A stretch of DNA of 64,000 nucleotides from contig NZ_JAMCCX010000017.1 in NCBI RefSeq assembly GCF_024706985.1, positions 1-64,000 of the forward strand, given 5' to 3'. How positions within the stretch are numbered: the first letter of the stretch is position 1; each line of letters begins with the position of its first letter. The position numbers and the translations under genes were made by a program. The notes under the pieces were generated by a model. The model made no database searches. It had not been told where the DNA came from and saw only the letters and a list, made by a program, of their open reading frames with translations. Below are positions 17,076 to 25,834 of this stretch, in pieces. The stretch comes from Alicyclobacillus sp. SP_1. Lineage in GTDB: Bacteria > Bacillota > Bacilli > Alicyclobacillales > Alicyclobacillaceae.

Positions 17076-17419
17076 TCAGAGTCTTTTCGGCTTTGGGCAC
17101 GATTCGACCGTGATCTTTCGCGAGAATGGGGCGGTTGTGCCAAGCGCTTGCAGAACCACTCTCATGAGTTGCGCTCGTCTTTCCCTTCCTTCATCAAAAT
17201 GGCGCACGAGTTCCTCTGTGGAATCCAAGAGTGGCCAACCCGACCTGCGGTCTTGTCGGCATCCGCTTCTTGTTCGCCCACTTGCCACCGTTCCGTCCAA
17301 TACCACGCCTGATCATCGTGTTTCATGATGGATTGGATCGCTGCATATGCCGCTTCTAGCGTGATCGGATCCCCGATGCGGTCTCTCAGGCAAGGCAATT
17401 CCTCCTTGCTGGTGGGCAT
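17076..17419 (-). pseudogene. Frameshifted AbrB/AF2212-type antitoxin remnant
   Basis: One frame gives LEAAYAAIQSIMKHDDQAWY and WQVGEQEADADKTAGR, typical of the tail of small antitoxins that end in a (W)xxGExEADxDxAxGR motif. The expected end (LLDSTEELVRHFDEG) lies in another frame, beginning near 17240. One indel therefore splits the gene. No intact toxin gene lies beside it; scraps downstream (16996-17075) are not recognisable. The 600-base gap between the two secreted-protein genes holds nothing else convincing. Confidence 0.55.
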
Positions 17420-17622
17420 GGTTCTCTATCTCCCAACGATATGCCGTGCCTCGGGATGTTTGATCCTCCCAATGACTCCTGCGAGGCTATTGTAACGCGG
17501 TGCGCGCGAATCCGAAACGAGGAAGCCTGACCTCGGCTGGCCATTCGGGTTTCTCCGTTCATGTGGTCCGTTCCTGACTGGGAACTGGGTCTAAGAAATG
17601 ACTGGAAGGGGAGTGATGATTT

Positions 17623-19614
17623 ATGAGTCGAGTGAAAAGGTTGAAACTCCGTGTGGGCGTCGCTATGCTGTCCGTCTTATCCATTCTTCTGGTGATGCCC
17701 ACCACTGCACTGGCGTATGTGGAGAGGGCGGACAATCCTCCTGGAACGGCGGGCTCCATCATACCGAACGGCCAGATTGTCGGTGGGGCGCCGTTTTTGA
17801 TTCAGCATACGAACGATCCGACGTTAACCTCGATTCAAGATCGCGGCGATCTTTACAAGTATGGCCCGGACGGCATCCCGATTTTTAACGGCCATGATCC
17901 GCTCGGTGGAATCTGGGGATTCGACCATGTCAGCCATGACGGAGTCCCGATTTCCTCGAACAATGGGTACAAGATGGTGGGTCAATCGACGGTGTCGCAG
18001 TGGATCGCCGCGCTCAAGGGCGATCCTTCTTATGTGCAGTCTCACTCTTGGAACACGACTTTCGTCGACAGCGCCGGACAAACCTTTCCCGTCTCCAATG
18101 TCTCGCAAATTGTCGATGAAAGTGGCGCCTCCTTCGTGCCGCTGCAACCGGGCCAGAACTGGTTCGACCAGCCCGTATACGCGACGGATCCGCCGCGGGC
18201 GCAAATCTCCATCGTGGGTTCGGATACCATCGAGCAGGGCAAGCCGCTCCAGTTTGAAAACCATGCGTTCATCGAAGCGTATCACACGGCCTATCACTTT
18301 GAACTCATCGCCGTGACGAACGCTCAGGGGCGGAACGTCACCGCGCAGAGTTTCAGTGAAACGACACTTGCGGGCCGGGCTCCTTACAACGGCGAGACGC
18401 TGTACGCGCCAAACGGCTCTCCCATGGTCGAAGTGACGGGCGGGGGCGCCACCACGTATCCGCCAACGTTTGTCGAAACGACCGACGGTGGCAGCGGGCG
18501 ACTGAATGAAATCAGCACCGCAGCGCTATCGCCTGGACGGTACGTCATCCACTTCTATGTGAAGGATTGGTTCAACCGCGCGGCCGTCGCGGCCAGTGCG
18601 TCATTCACCGTCACAAAATCTCCAACACCCCCACCGCCTCCACCTCCACCGGGTGGCGGCGGCGGGGGTTGTACACCACCCTCTGTGCCGGCCATGCCGC
18701 AAAATGAGGTGCTCTCTTACAACTGGTCGCCGGATGGATCCGGTGGGCAGATGCTCACGTGGACGGATACGCGCTGGCAACTGCAGACCACCACGGACGG
18801 CCAGGGATGCACGGCGTACACGTGGGTGGACAATCCCATCACGTATCATCACGACTACCCTCTGAATCTCGGTCACTTTCAGGTCACCGGCCTCTTTTAC
18901 GATCCAGGCCAGCTGGGAGACGTCTGGTCACCGACGAATCCAGGCGCTTCCCAGCAAAATAACGATCCCTATGCGGACGGATCCACCCTTGGCGGAGGAA
19001 CGCCTCGGCCAACGTTTGGCAACCCAACTCGCGCCCCGGCAGTATACGTCCGGGTGGGCGGAGGAATCGCCTATCGATTGAAATGGACCGGCTCGCCATC
19101 CGACATGCCAGCGAGTGCCGACGTGACCTTCCGGCTGGTGAACCCGGACGGCGAGGCCCATGTCTGGACGCAGACATTCGGATTGCTTCCCGTTACGATG
19201 GTCAACCAGGGTGACGTGCCAGTGTGGGATCCCTCCGGCAACGGCTATCCGCCGCCCGCCGCAGAATACGGTTGGGTGAACGCGCCCATCCCAAAATACG
19301 CGGCCACAGGCGTGCCGGATTCCTTTTCCCAGTTGACGGCGTGGAATTTGAGTGGAGACCCGTCCTCTGCCGCACGCCTGGAGGCGTCTGTCACCTTCCT
19401 GACCGCCGAAGGTTCTTCGGTCACATGGACCAACACGGACTTGGCGCAGACCCTCGGTTATCCCACATGGTACTTCCTGCATCCCATTCCGGATCCGTCT
19501 GCGAGATACGGACAGGCGCAGCCGGCCTGGCATCGGTCGTATGCCACCGATTCGTTCCCGCAACTCGGACTCCACGGACAACTCCTGCCCACGTATCGGA
19601 CAGGGGGGCCGTGA
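17623..19614 (+). CDS. Large secreted protein with Pro/Gly-rich hinge
   Basis: A 663-residue exported protein. Residues 1-32 form a signal peptide (basic start, VAMLSVLSILLVMPTTALAY). The N-terminal half has YxxD/N-rich beta-like sequence. Near residue 335 an eight-Pro run followed by a six-Gly run forms a hinge, and the C-terminal half has several WTDT/TW-type motifs. AAGGGGAGTGATG precedes the ATG. The protein is not matched to a known family by eye. Secretion and a two-lobed structure are seen, and a surface or matrix role is inferred. Confidence 0.7.
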   Translation: MSRVKRLKLRVGVAMLSVLSILLVMPTTALAYVERADNPPGTAGSIIPNGQIVGGAPFLIQHTNDPTLTSIQDRGDLYKYGPDGIPIFNGHDPLGGIWGFDHVSHDGVPISSNNGYKMVGQSTVSQWIAALKGDPSYVQSHSWNTTFVDSAGQTFPVSNVSQIVDESGASFVPLQPGQNWFDQPVYATDPPRAQISIVGSDTIEQGKPLQFENHAFIEAYHTAYHFELIAVTNAQGRNVTAQSFSETTLAGRAPYNGETLYAPNGSPMVEVTGGGATTYPPTFVETTDGGSGRLNEISTAALSPGRYVIHFYVKDWFNRAAVAASASFTVTKSPTPPPPPPPPGGGGGGCTPPSVPAMPQNEVLSYNWSPDGSGGQMLTWTDTRWQLQTTTDGQGCTAYTWVDNPITYHHDYPLNLGHFQVTGLFYDPGQLGDVWSPTNPGASQQNNDPYADGSTLGGGTPRPTFGNPTRAPAVYVRVGGGIAYRLKWTGSPSDMPASADVTFRLVNPDGEAHVWTQTFGLLPVTMVNQGDVPVWDPSGNGYPPPAAEYGWVNAPIPKYAATGVPDSFSQLTAWNLSGDPSSAARLEASVTFLTAEGSSVTWTNTDLAQTLGYPTWYFLHPIPDPSARYGQAQPAWHRSYATDSFPQLGLHGQLLPTYRTGGP

Positions 19615-19669
19615 GAGTACGAACGGAACTCCATGCCGTTCCGCCCCGACATCTTTCTCCGGCCGTCCA

Positions 19670-20200
19670 TCACCCGCGGATGCGTTCGGAACGCTGGCGA
19701 TCGATCGTCGCCGGATGCGCGTCACGGCAGACCACGATCCGTTCGGCATCCCGCGTGAATACGGTGCGACGCCGGCGAGCCATCGGGTTGTCATCGGTCG
19801 GCCAGGCGGGCACCCGTCCGCGACTCCCGTAAACCACGTCGCCACAATAGGCGGGATTTCGCAGCAGTCTGCGCACCCGCGTCAAATTCAATAGCGCCCC
19901 TTGTACAGATCGGTATCCCTCCGCATTCAAGATGTTGCTAACCCGAAGGGTTCCGTGTCCCTTCTCATACAAATCAAAGATACGTTGGATCAGGGGAGCG
20001 CGAACCGGATCGATTTCCAATCGGTTGATTTCTGGGTTCAAGGCGTGGCCGTCCGGGGCACCTCCATACCACTTCCCCTGCCGGGCCTTTTCCAAGTTCC
20101 CCAAGCGGATGCGGATGCCAATTTTCTCGCTTTCATACTGCGCGACGTTGCAGTGCATGGTAAAATCAGTTCCGCGCTGTCTCGATTGCTGTCGAAACTT
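19670..20200 (-). pseudogene. Large serine recombinase remnant
   Basis: Translation gives the 'Recombinase' domain of large serine recombinases: SEKIGIRIRLGNLEKARQGK, WYGGAPDGHALN, RIFDLYEKGHGTLRVSNIL and VRRLLRNPAYCGDVVYG. The N-terminal catalytic resolvase domain and the zinc-ribbon/coiled-coil C terminus are both missing. This is a decayed integrase or resolvase, marking an old insertion border. The following bases up to the ECF promoter (20201-20516) show no gene. Confidence 0.75.
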
Positions 20201-20516
20201 TCCTCGCGGTTCTTGGCTTCTCGGTCCTTGCTTTGTTGTATCGTGGATAACGGGATGATCGCCAACGCAGCGTCTGGCGCAGGGCACAAGGCAACGAGGA
20301 GGGAAGAGAGTGACGTAGAAGACGACGAAGCCGCCGACCGGAGCGAATGCCCGACTAAACGCACCGATAGGCCGGTTTCTGGTTTTTTTAAGAAAGCCGA
20401 AAAAGCCTGTTAAATCAAGACTTCTTGCAACCAGGTACGGTTATAGACAGCGCACGCTCAAAGTTCGGTCGGGTGGGGTAGCGGTTTGTGAGACTGCACT
20501 TTTTTCTTCTTTGAAG

Positions 20517-20544
20517 TGAAAGTTTGACATGGTCGTGACGTCTA
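20517..20544 (+). promoter_or_regulatory. ECF-type promoter of the sigma factor operon
   Basis: TGAAAG (20517-20522), 16 bases, then CGTCTA (20539-20544). This is the -35/-10 layout of ECF sigma promoters. The shared core GTGAAA-N2-TTGA and TGACGTCTATC recurs at 22220-22251 before the first secreted peptide gene. It lies 25 bases before the sigma gene start, which suggests autoregulation. Confidence 0.7.
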
Positions 20545-20568
20545 TCATGATATGGGGGAGGTGTGTAA

Positions 20569-21159
20569 TTGGATCAAAACAGGTACACAACCTCGGAGAC
20601 TGCGGATGTAATAGAGGAAATGTTTTCTGCCCACAAGGACGAACTGTATCGATATTTGACGCACGCTATTGGCGATGGAGAAGAAGCCAAAGACCTACTG
20701 CAAGAGACTTTCATTCGAGCCATTAAAGGCCTGCCTGGATATAGGAATGATGCATCCTATAGAACATGGCTGTTCACGCTCGCACGAACTTCTGTCGCGG
20801 ACCATTTGCGACGCAAGAGGCGCAGGGAAAGACTGCTGATAGGACGACTTGGAGAGCTTCTGCCTCTCTTTGATAAACGTACGGTCGATCCGTCGATACA
20901 TCTCGAAGGAATCGAGGAGTCTCATCAATTGTGGACGGTCTTGCGGTCCTTAAAACAGGATTATAAAGACGTCATTATTCTTCGTATTGTTTGTGACCTT
21001 ACCGTGGACGAGACGGCCAGTTCCCTAGGGTGGTCCAACGACACGGTTACACGAAAGTTACACCGTGCACTGAAGACTTTGCGAAAGAGGGTACGGGGGC
21101 ATGACACATACATTCAAACGGAACACGGCTCCAGTTTCGCCGGCAGAGAAAGACATTGA
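20569..21159 (+). CDS. ECF-type RNA polymerase sigma factor
   Basis: A 196-residue group 4 sigma factor that would direct RNA polymerase to envelope-stress-like promoters. Region 2 is HKDELYRYLTHAIGDGEEAK, DLLQETFIRAIKGL and YRTWLFTLARTSVADHLRRK. Region 4 is VIILRIVCDLTVDETASSLG followed by WSNDTVTRKLHRALKTLRKR. The start is TTG at 20569, with GGGGGAGGTG at a spacing of 8. It overlaps the next gene, a membrane protein likely to be its anti-sigma factor, by 59 bases. Confidence 0.95.
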   Translation: MDQNRYTTSETADVIEEMFSAHKDELYRYLTHAIGDGEEAKDLLQETFIRAIKGLPGYRNDASYRTWLFTLARTSVADHLRRKRRRERLLIGRLGELLPLFDKRTVDPSIHLEGIEESHQLWTVLRSLKQDYKDVIILRIVCDLTVDETASSLGWSNDTVTRKLHRALKTLRKRVRGHDTYIQTEHGSSFAGRERH

Positions 21160-22231
21160 CCGGAGGACTGCCGACTTCATCCTTAGGACAGAGCCAAAAG
21201 TCACTTTGCCTAATGAAATCTCCCGTCAGATTTCAGAGAATTTGAGGAGTTATATCTATAGTAGCGCTCGTGTCGCTCGCCCAAGATCACGTCGATTCAT
21301 ACGACTGTCCGTTGTTACGGCAATCAGTCTTTTGCTGGCCGGTCCCGTGTGGTACGTGAACTGGAGTTACCAAGCAGCCATGGTCACTGCTGCACATAAA
21401 GTCTATAGAAAGGTTTTGTCTTTCAATCCGCTATTGCCGTCATCGCAACAGGTTGGGCCGCCGACTGATATACGGATCAGTTCGGGTGATACGAAGTCCT
21501 ACTTTATAGCCATGTACCCAGCGTTTACTCTGTCGGAAAACTTGTACTCGCTCCCAGTGCGGCCTGCGAAACCTTCAATCGGCAGTATGCTGGTTCATGT
21601 CGGTCGCACATTGGGACTGGTAGACAGATCATTGAACAATCCATGGATCAGGTTGACGTTCGTCAAAAACCGTGTGCAGTACTCCATCGTATCGTCGCAA
21701 ATGACGCTGTCTGGCATGAAGAAGTTAGGGAGCGAGATCGATACCCCCCCAACAACGCCTCCAAGCAGTATCAGTCGTTCCTACATCGGCCTGTCGAACG
21801 TGATGCACAAGTTTCATAACTCCGTCATGCCGGATCGCCTGCCCTTCAATCTTACGGCCTATCAGGCCAAGGCCACTCAGATGGTTGAGAAGGGGAACGG
21901 TCGGCTGGTTTCCATTTCCGTGTTCTATGGTCGCAGAAACATGCCCGGACATCTCATCGTTGAAATCAATCAAGAGGCCGGTAACACGGTGCCCTCTCTA
22001 AATTCATACCGTCCGTCAGTCCGCAGATGGGTTGCACCAGGCTTGCAGAGACATCCTGTGTATGCTGTTCATAACGGAGTTATGAACCACGAGACTACTC
22101 TCATCTGGTACGATCCGATCCGTATTGTGACCTTTCGAGTTTCCTTTTACGGAGATATGGCAATCAGCGCGCGCGCCATGAATCGCATTATGGACGTTTT
22201 ATTGGGACAAGCAAAAAAGGTGAAATATTGA
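21101..22231 (+). CDS. Probable membrane anti-sigma factor
   Basis: A 376-residue protein with a cytoplasmic N-terminal segment of about 65 residues, one membrane helix (FIRLSVVTAISLLLAGPVWY, residues about 66-85) and a large extracytoplasmic domain. This is the standard topology of ECF anti-sigma factors. The gene overlaps the sigma gene. No ZAS zinc motif (HxxxCxxC) is present, so it is not the classical zinc type. The signal is unknown; the function is inferred from position and topology. Confidence 0.7.
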   Translation: MTHTFKRNTAPVSPAEKDIDRRTADFILRTEPKVTLPNEISRQISENLRSYIYSSARVARPRSRRFIRLSVVTAISLLLAGPVWYVNWSYQAAMVTAAHKVYRKVLSFNPLLPSSQQVGPPTDIRISSGDTKSYFIAMYPAFTLSENLYSLPVRPAKPSIGSMLVHVGRTLGLVDRSLNNPWIRLTFVKNRVQYSIVSSQMTLSGMKKLGSEIDTPPTTPPSSISRSYIGLSNVMHKFHNSVMPDRLPFNLTAYQAKATQMVEKGNGRLVSISVFYGRRNMPGHLIVEINQEAGNTVPSLNSYRPSVRRWVAPGLQRHPVYAVHNGVMNHETTLIWYDPIRIVTFRVSFYGDMAISARAMNRIMDVLLGQAKKVKY

Positions 22232-22249
22232 GCGTATACATGACGTCTA
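22221..22249 (+). promoter_or_regulatory. ECF-type promoter before the small secreted protein genes
   Basis: TGAAAT (22221-22226), 17 bases, then CGTCTA (22244-22249). The 11 bases TGACGTCTATC are identical to those in the promoter at 20517-20544. It starts within the last codons of the anti-sigma gene and lies 34 bases before the next start codon. Confidence 0.65.
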
Positions 22250-22283
22250 TCTAAGTGCCTGAACAGTGAAGGAGGTGAAAAAG

Positions 22284-22502
22284 ATGCAGACTATTCGAGG
22301 GAGACCCTTGTTGGTATCGGTTCTACCCGCCGTTTTGACTGCAGCTATCGCGGTGGCAGTCATTTTGTCCTCGGCCCCACCAAGTCGGGCAGCAATCACT
22401 GATCTGCTGCCACCGTCACTCGTGCAGCAGATACATGCCAATATCCTTGATGGAAACACCTTGCCGGTTCATCCGGTAAGTGGGGATGCTGCAACCGGGT
22501 GA
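22284..22502 (+). CDS. Small secreted protein with LPPSL/DGNTLPV motif
   Basis: A 72-residue exported protein. A hydrophobic signal (LLVSVLPAVLTAAIAVAVIL) ends near SRAA. The mature part has only about 35 residues: LLPPSLVQQIHANILDGNTL, then PVHPVS. The same block occurs in the next gene, so the two are paralogues and this one lacks the C-terminal domain. GGAGGTGA lies 5 bases before the ATG at 22284. It follows an ECF-type promoter. The function is unknown; a released peptide or a regulatory partner of the sigma system is possible. Confidence 0.65.
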   Translation: MQTIRGRPLLVSVLPAVLTAAIAVAVILSSAPPSRAAITDLLPPSLVQQIHANILDGNTLPVHPVSGDAATG

Positions 22503-22577
22503 GGATGAGAGTTCACGCGCAACCAATGACGCCTTGTTCGTATTTCGAAACAAAAAAATAATGTATGGGGTGCTACT

Positions 22578-23123
22578 GTGAAGAAAACTTTTGCCACCGT
22601 TTCTACCGCCGCTGTCCTACTCGGCTGCCTCGTCGGAGCGACGCCCAGTTTTGCTGCCAGTCAGCCCAACTTGCCACCCTCGCTAAAGGCGCAGATTCAA
22701 AAAAATATTCAAGATGGAAACACCTTGCCGGTACGACCAGTATCTTCTGCGTCGACCAACACTTCTTTGGCGAGTACTCTCGTATACAGCTGGCCGACTA
22801 CAACCTACGGTGCTGGTGCTTACGATGCAACGTCAACGTTTAATGTGCCAGCCGGGCAATACCAGCATATCCTTGCCTACGGACAAGAGTTAACAGGCAG
22901 TGCGGGCCAGTATGTGATTTCTCTCGTCCAATTGTATCCCAATAATTAACGAACGGAAATCGGGCAGGGCTACTTTCCTGCGGCGGCACAGAACTCGAGC
23001 GGGATTTATTCGGCTGGAACTCAGGACTTCACCGCGTCCAACGGCACATTTTACCTTGTGTTTACAAACCCTTCCTCGACATCGGCCGTTTCAACGTATG
23101 GCTCAGATACACTGAACTACTAG
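22578..23123 (+). pseudogene. Secreted protein gene with an in-frame stop codon
   Basis: GTG start at 22578, signal peptide to about residue 26 (LLGCLVGATPSFA), then NLPPSLKAQIQKNIQDGNTL and PVRPVS as in the upstream paralogue. A beta-like domain follows. A TAA at 22947-22949 ends the frame at 123 codons, yet the same frame continues open for 57 more codons (IYSAGTQDFTASNGTFYLVF) to a TAG at 23123. The downstream part looks like normal coding sequence for the rest of the domain. A nonsense mutation is the simplest reading. The 123-residue product may still be made. Confidence 0.6.
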
Positions 23124-23131
23124 AAACGCAA

Positions 23132-23174
23132 GGAACAAGTGTGGGCTCACGATTTGTGAGCCCACACTTGTTCC
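23132..23174 (+). terminator. 19-bp perfect hairpin after the secreted protein genes
   Basis: The arms 23132-23150 and 23156-23174 are perfect reverse complements (GGAACAAGTGTGGGCTCAC and its complement) around a 5-base loop. The hairpin begins 8 bases after the TAG at 23123. No T-run follows, so it may act as an RNA stabiliser as much as a terminator. Confidence 0.6.
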
Positions 23175-23214
23175 AGATTGTTATGGTCAATGTGATCGAA
23201 GGGAGTTTACGGTA

Positions 23215-23679
23215 ATGAGTAACATGGTCAAATTTGGGCGTGGTGGTTTCGGACGCTTTTTGTTGTATGGTGCCCTCTTCCTATTAGTGTTCGGGGCAAC
23301 GATCGGTCTCTCTCGCGCCACGGCTCAAAACAATCCATACGCTGGTCATCCGATGTTTCAGGGTCCATACCTTGCGGTAGAAAATTACTTCACAGACTTG
23401 CAGCAAGGGAGGCCACGGAAGGCAGCTGAATATGTGCGTTTTCAGGGTATGGGATCAAAGGCTCGACAGATTCAATTCCTACAGAACAGCATAGTCCAGG
23501 ACCCGGTTACCATGTTTCACATTCTGAGTGTCGAACCTATTTCGGAGCGCGAAGCGACAGTTGTGGTTTCCTCTGCTCTTAGGGGCGTTAGTGGAGGAAG
23601 GCCAGTCACTACAAATATGGACGTTATAAAAAATGGATCAAAATGGATTATCAATTTCAAGCTCCTGAACCAGAATTGA
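23215..23679 (+). CDS. Membrane-anchored protein of unknown function
   Basis: A 154-residue protein with one N-terminal membrane helix (FLLYGALFLLVFGATIGL) and an extracytoplasmic domain. Its pattern (AVENYFTDLQQGRPRKAAEY, then KNGSKWIINF) resembles NTF2/SnoaL-like accessory domains. GAAGGGAG lies about 10 bases upstream. The stop overlaps the next start as ATGA-like TGATG, so it is coupled to the membrane glycosyltransferase gene. Confidence 0.6.
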   Translation: MSNMVKFGRGGFGRFLLYGALFLLVFGATIGLSRATAQNNPYAGHPMFQGPYLAVENYFTDLQQGRPRKAAEYVRFQGMGSKARQIQFLQNSIVQDPVTMFHILSVEPISEREATVVVSSALRGVSGGRPVTTNMDVIKNGSKWIINFKLLNQN

Positions 23680-24920
23680 TGAATGGGAAAACACAGCGGT
23701 CCTTGGCGGCTTTGCGGAGCGTATGGCCCTATCTAGTCGCTGTGTTCTTGGTGCTTGGTCTTGGAGTCTATCACGTGTTCATATGGGTAACTGTTCCTTT
23801 GAACTTAACTGGGGATATGATTCGGTACAATGCCATGGCAAATCATTTGGCTTATGCAGGATATTTGGGTTTTGGAAACAAGCCGGATGCGTACGTGACG
23901 CCGGGCTACCCCATAGTGATTGCTCTCTTTTACAAGGGTCTTTCGACATTCGACGACCCCAGATTGACCTCCATCCAGTCCATACATGCTTTTCTGATGT
24001 TTCAGCAGATCCTGACACTTCTCATACCAATCGAGTCCTTTTTAATCGGTAGGATTTCAAGGGGCCCCAGGACAGGACTTGCAGCGGCGATCCTGTCAGC
24101 GAGCTACCTACCCAATCAGTATGTTGGGTATACACTGCTGACAGAGGCAGTATTTGCGCCTGCATTGCTGCTGACACTGTTATGCATCATGATCGCTCAC
24201 CGCTCTCAGAAGCCTGTTTGGTATGCCGTTTCGGGCGTTGTACTGGGGTACACAATATTGGTTCGACCAATAGTTGCAGTCATGTTGCCCGTTTGGCTTT
24301 GCATTCAGTGGGGTGCCCGCAGGAACTGGAGTCTCACAACTGGACAGCATACACGATTCACCCGGATTGCTTTTCTGCTCGGTGGCGTCATGATCGTCAT
24401 GACGCCTTGGTGGATTCGAAATGCTGTCCTATTTCACCGTTTCATCCCTTTTTCATCGGAGTACGGTAATCCATTCTTATTGGGCGCCGATCCTTATTTT
24501 CAAATAGGTTCGTATCGTCTGCTGGCGCTTGCCCGACAATCCCATCAAGGGCTGCTTGATTTCGCGGTCCATCATCTGCTGCATGGATTCACAAGTCATT
24601 TCTGGCTGTACGCCGGTTGGTATACGGTAGGACGGATTCCCTACTTCTTCGGGCAACCTTGGTTAGCTTGGGCGTTTGCGGATTCTCAGCTATTCTTCCT
24701 GTATTATCATGTACTCTGTGTCATGGGAGCCATTGCCATGGTTCTATTACTATTCTTGAAGCCGTATCGAACAATCGCGTTGAGTACCATGGCAATCATT
24801 CTGGCGCAATGGATCTTTCTCCCAACAGGCCGGTACATGTATCCTGTTATCAATATATGGTGTGTCCTCATCCCGATCGCCCTGGTTGAGTGGTGGGGCG
24901 GTGTCCGACAGAATAAATGA
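23679..24920 (+). CDS. Multi-membrane PMT/ArnT-like glycosyltransferase
   Basis: About 413 residues with ten or more membrane helices. After the first helix come TGDMIRYNAMANHLAYAGYL and the luminal acidic and aromatic pattern of GT-C enzymes; YVTPGYPIVIALFY and LTEAVFAPALLL follow as in PF13231-type proteins. GT-C enzymes move sugars from polyprenyl-phosphate donors outside the membrane. The ATG at 23679 overlaps the previous stop. The frame is open 12 codons earlier, but inside the upstream gene. Acceptor and donor are unknown. Confidence 0.7.
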   Translation: MNGKTQRSLAALRSVWPYLVAVFLVLGLGVYHVFIWVTVPLNLTGDMIRYNAMANHLAYAGYLGFGNKPDAYVTPGYPIVIALFYKGLSTFDDPRLTSIQSIHAFLMFQQILTLLIPIESFLIGRISRGPRTGLAAAILSASYLPNQYVGYTLLTEAVFAPALLLTLLCIMIAHRSQKPVWYAVSGVVLGYTILVRPIVAVMLPVWLCIQWGARRNWSLTTGQHTRFTRIAFLLGGVMIVMTPWWIRNAVLFHRFIPFSSEYGNPFLLGADPYFQIGSYRLLALARQSHQGLLDFAVHHLLHGFTSHFWLYAGWYTVGRIPYFFGQPWLAWAFADSQLFFLYYHVLCVMGAIAMVLLLFLKPYRTIALSTMAIILAQWIFLPTGRYMYPVINIWCVLIPIALVEWWGGVRQNK

Positions 24921-25056
24921 CTGGCCAGAGCGTCGACACGCAGCCCGACTCGATGTTCGGTCACAAAGATGAACATGATTGGAGCACAGATCGACCATTG
25001 ACATCACATGGGGGAATGCCGCCGTAAAAGGATGAAACTTCGTTCCGCGGCCGCTC

Positions 25057-25085
25057 TGTAACCTTTATGGTGTAAGAATCGTCTA
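25057..25085 (+). promoter_or_regulatory. Third ECF-type promoter
   Basis: TGTAAC (25057-25062), 17 bases, then CGTCTA (25080-25085), the textbook ECF spacing and sequence. It lies 34 bases before the GTG of a broken secreted-protein gene. Together with 20517 and 22221 it makes three candidate targets of the ECF sigma factor within 5 kb. Confidence 0.6.
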
Positions 25086-25118
25086 ATCGGAAGTCCTGAG
25101 AGGAAGAGGCGGCGTGCA

Positions 25119-25455
25119 GTGAAATCCCGACGCAAATTTCGTGCCATGTCGATGGCTCTTGTTGTGAGTACGGTGACCGTGTTGTCCGGGTTTGGGGTCT
25201 CTTCCATCGCCTTATCGAAACAGGCTGATCAAAATGCCGCGCAGACTCTGAATTCCAGAACAGACATGGCACAGATTTGCCTAGCACCCGTGCCAGTGCA
25301 GGCCGTGTACCCATTGACTCCGCCATGATGGTAGGCCCGCTGGATGGATGGGGATGGTCTTTGAACAGACCCGGACAGCGTATCGAATTATGGAGGACCC
25401 AAGACGGAGCAAATCATTGGATTCCAGTCCGGTTCCCAGATTGTAAGTGTACAGT
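25119..25455 (+). pseudogene. Truncated, frameshifted secreted protein
   Basis: The start (GTG 25119) gives a signal peptide (MALVVSTVTVLSGFGVSSIA) and about 40 more residues before a stop at 25328. The continuation lies in another frame from about 25300: MMVGPLDGWGWSLNRPGQRI followed by ELWRTQDGANHWIPV. That pattern (GWG ... LxRTxDGxxHW) is typical of YCF48/sialidase-like beta-propeller repeats in exported proteins. The gene then breaks off at a hairpin near 25462. It is therefore both frameshifted and truncated. Confidence 0.6.
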
Positions 25456-25461
25456 TGCCCG

Positions 25462-25517
25462 AAAAACGCGTATGCTCCTGGTGGCAGCTCCTGCCTTAGA
25501 GCGCCATACGCGTTTTT
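25462..25517. terminator. Long inverted repeat, bidirectional terminator-like
   Basis: AAAAACGCGTATG (25462-25474) and CATACGCGTTTTT (25505-25517) are perfect complements, with a smaller GGCAG/CTGCC stem in the loop. A-run and T-run flanks allow termination on both strands. It lies at the broken end of the pseudogene. Confidence 0.65.
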
Positions 25518-25598
25518 TGGAAATTCCCTTTTTAAACAACCGGCGAATAACCGCGTCAAGTTTAATGAGCATAATGCGTAGAAAGGGGCGCAGGCAAG

Positions 25599-25694
25599 TC
25601 ATAGGTAACCCGGATAGATTCCCATGACACTGCGCGTCACCATCAGCAGGATGAAGATGAGTGCGAACAAGCTATTTTCGGAGTAGCCCCCCAT
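25599..25694 (-). CDS. Possible 31-residue YjcZ-like membrane peptide
   Basis: The frame encodes MGGYSENSLFALIFILLMVT plus eleven residues. The Gly/Tyr start and FALI-FILL helix resemble the YjcZ family of tiny sporulation-linked peptides in Bacillus. No ribosome site is seen before the ATG, so this is weak. The rest of 25518-25834 has no gene. Confidence 0.25.
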   Translation of the reverse strand: MGGYSENSLFALIFILLMVTRSVMGIYPGYL

Positions 25695-25834
25695 GGCGCT
25701 GGCGCGCCACAAGCGCCACGACGAAAATGGGGATCACTACGTTATTTCCCGGTAGAGACACTTGTTCTTCGACGGCTCTTAAGTAACATGCATACCGAAC
25801 TCAGCCCAAATAAATAGGTATCGAGGTTACTTGG

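Noticed and set aside
20524-20551. SigA promoter TTGACA-N16-CATGAT before the sigma gene
   Set aside because: The start point would fall inside the ribosome site at 20554-20561. The ECF-type reading at 20517-20544 fits better and recurs elsewhere.
22947-22949. TAA as a recoded or read-through stop
   Set aside because: TAA is not used for selenocysteine or pyrrolysine, and no stem-loop favouring read-through is seen. A nonsense mutation is simpler.
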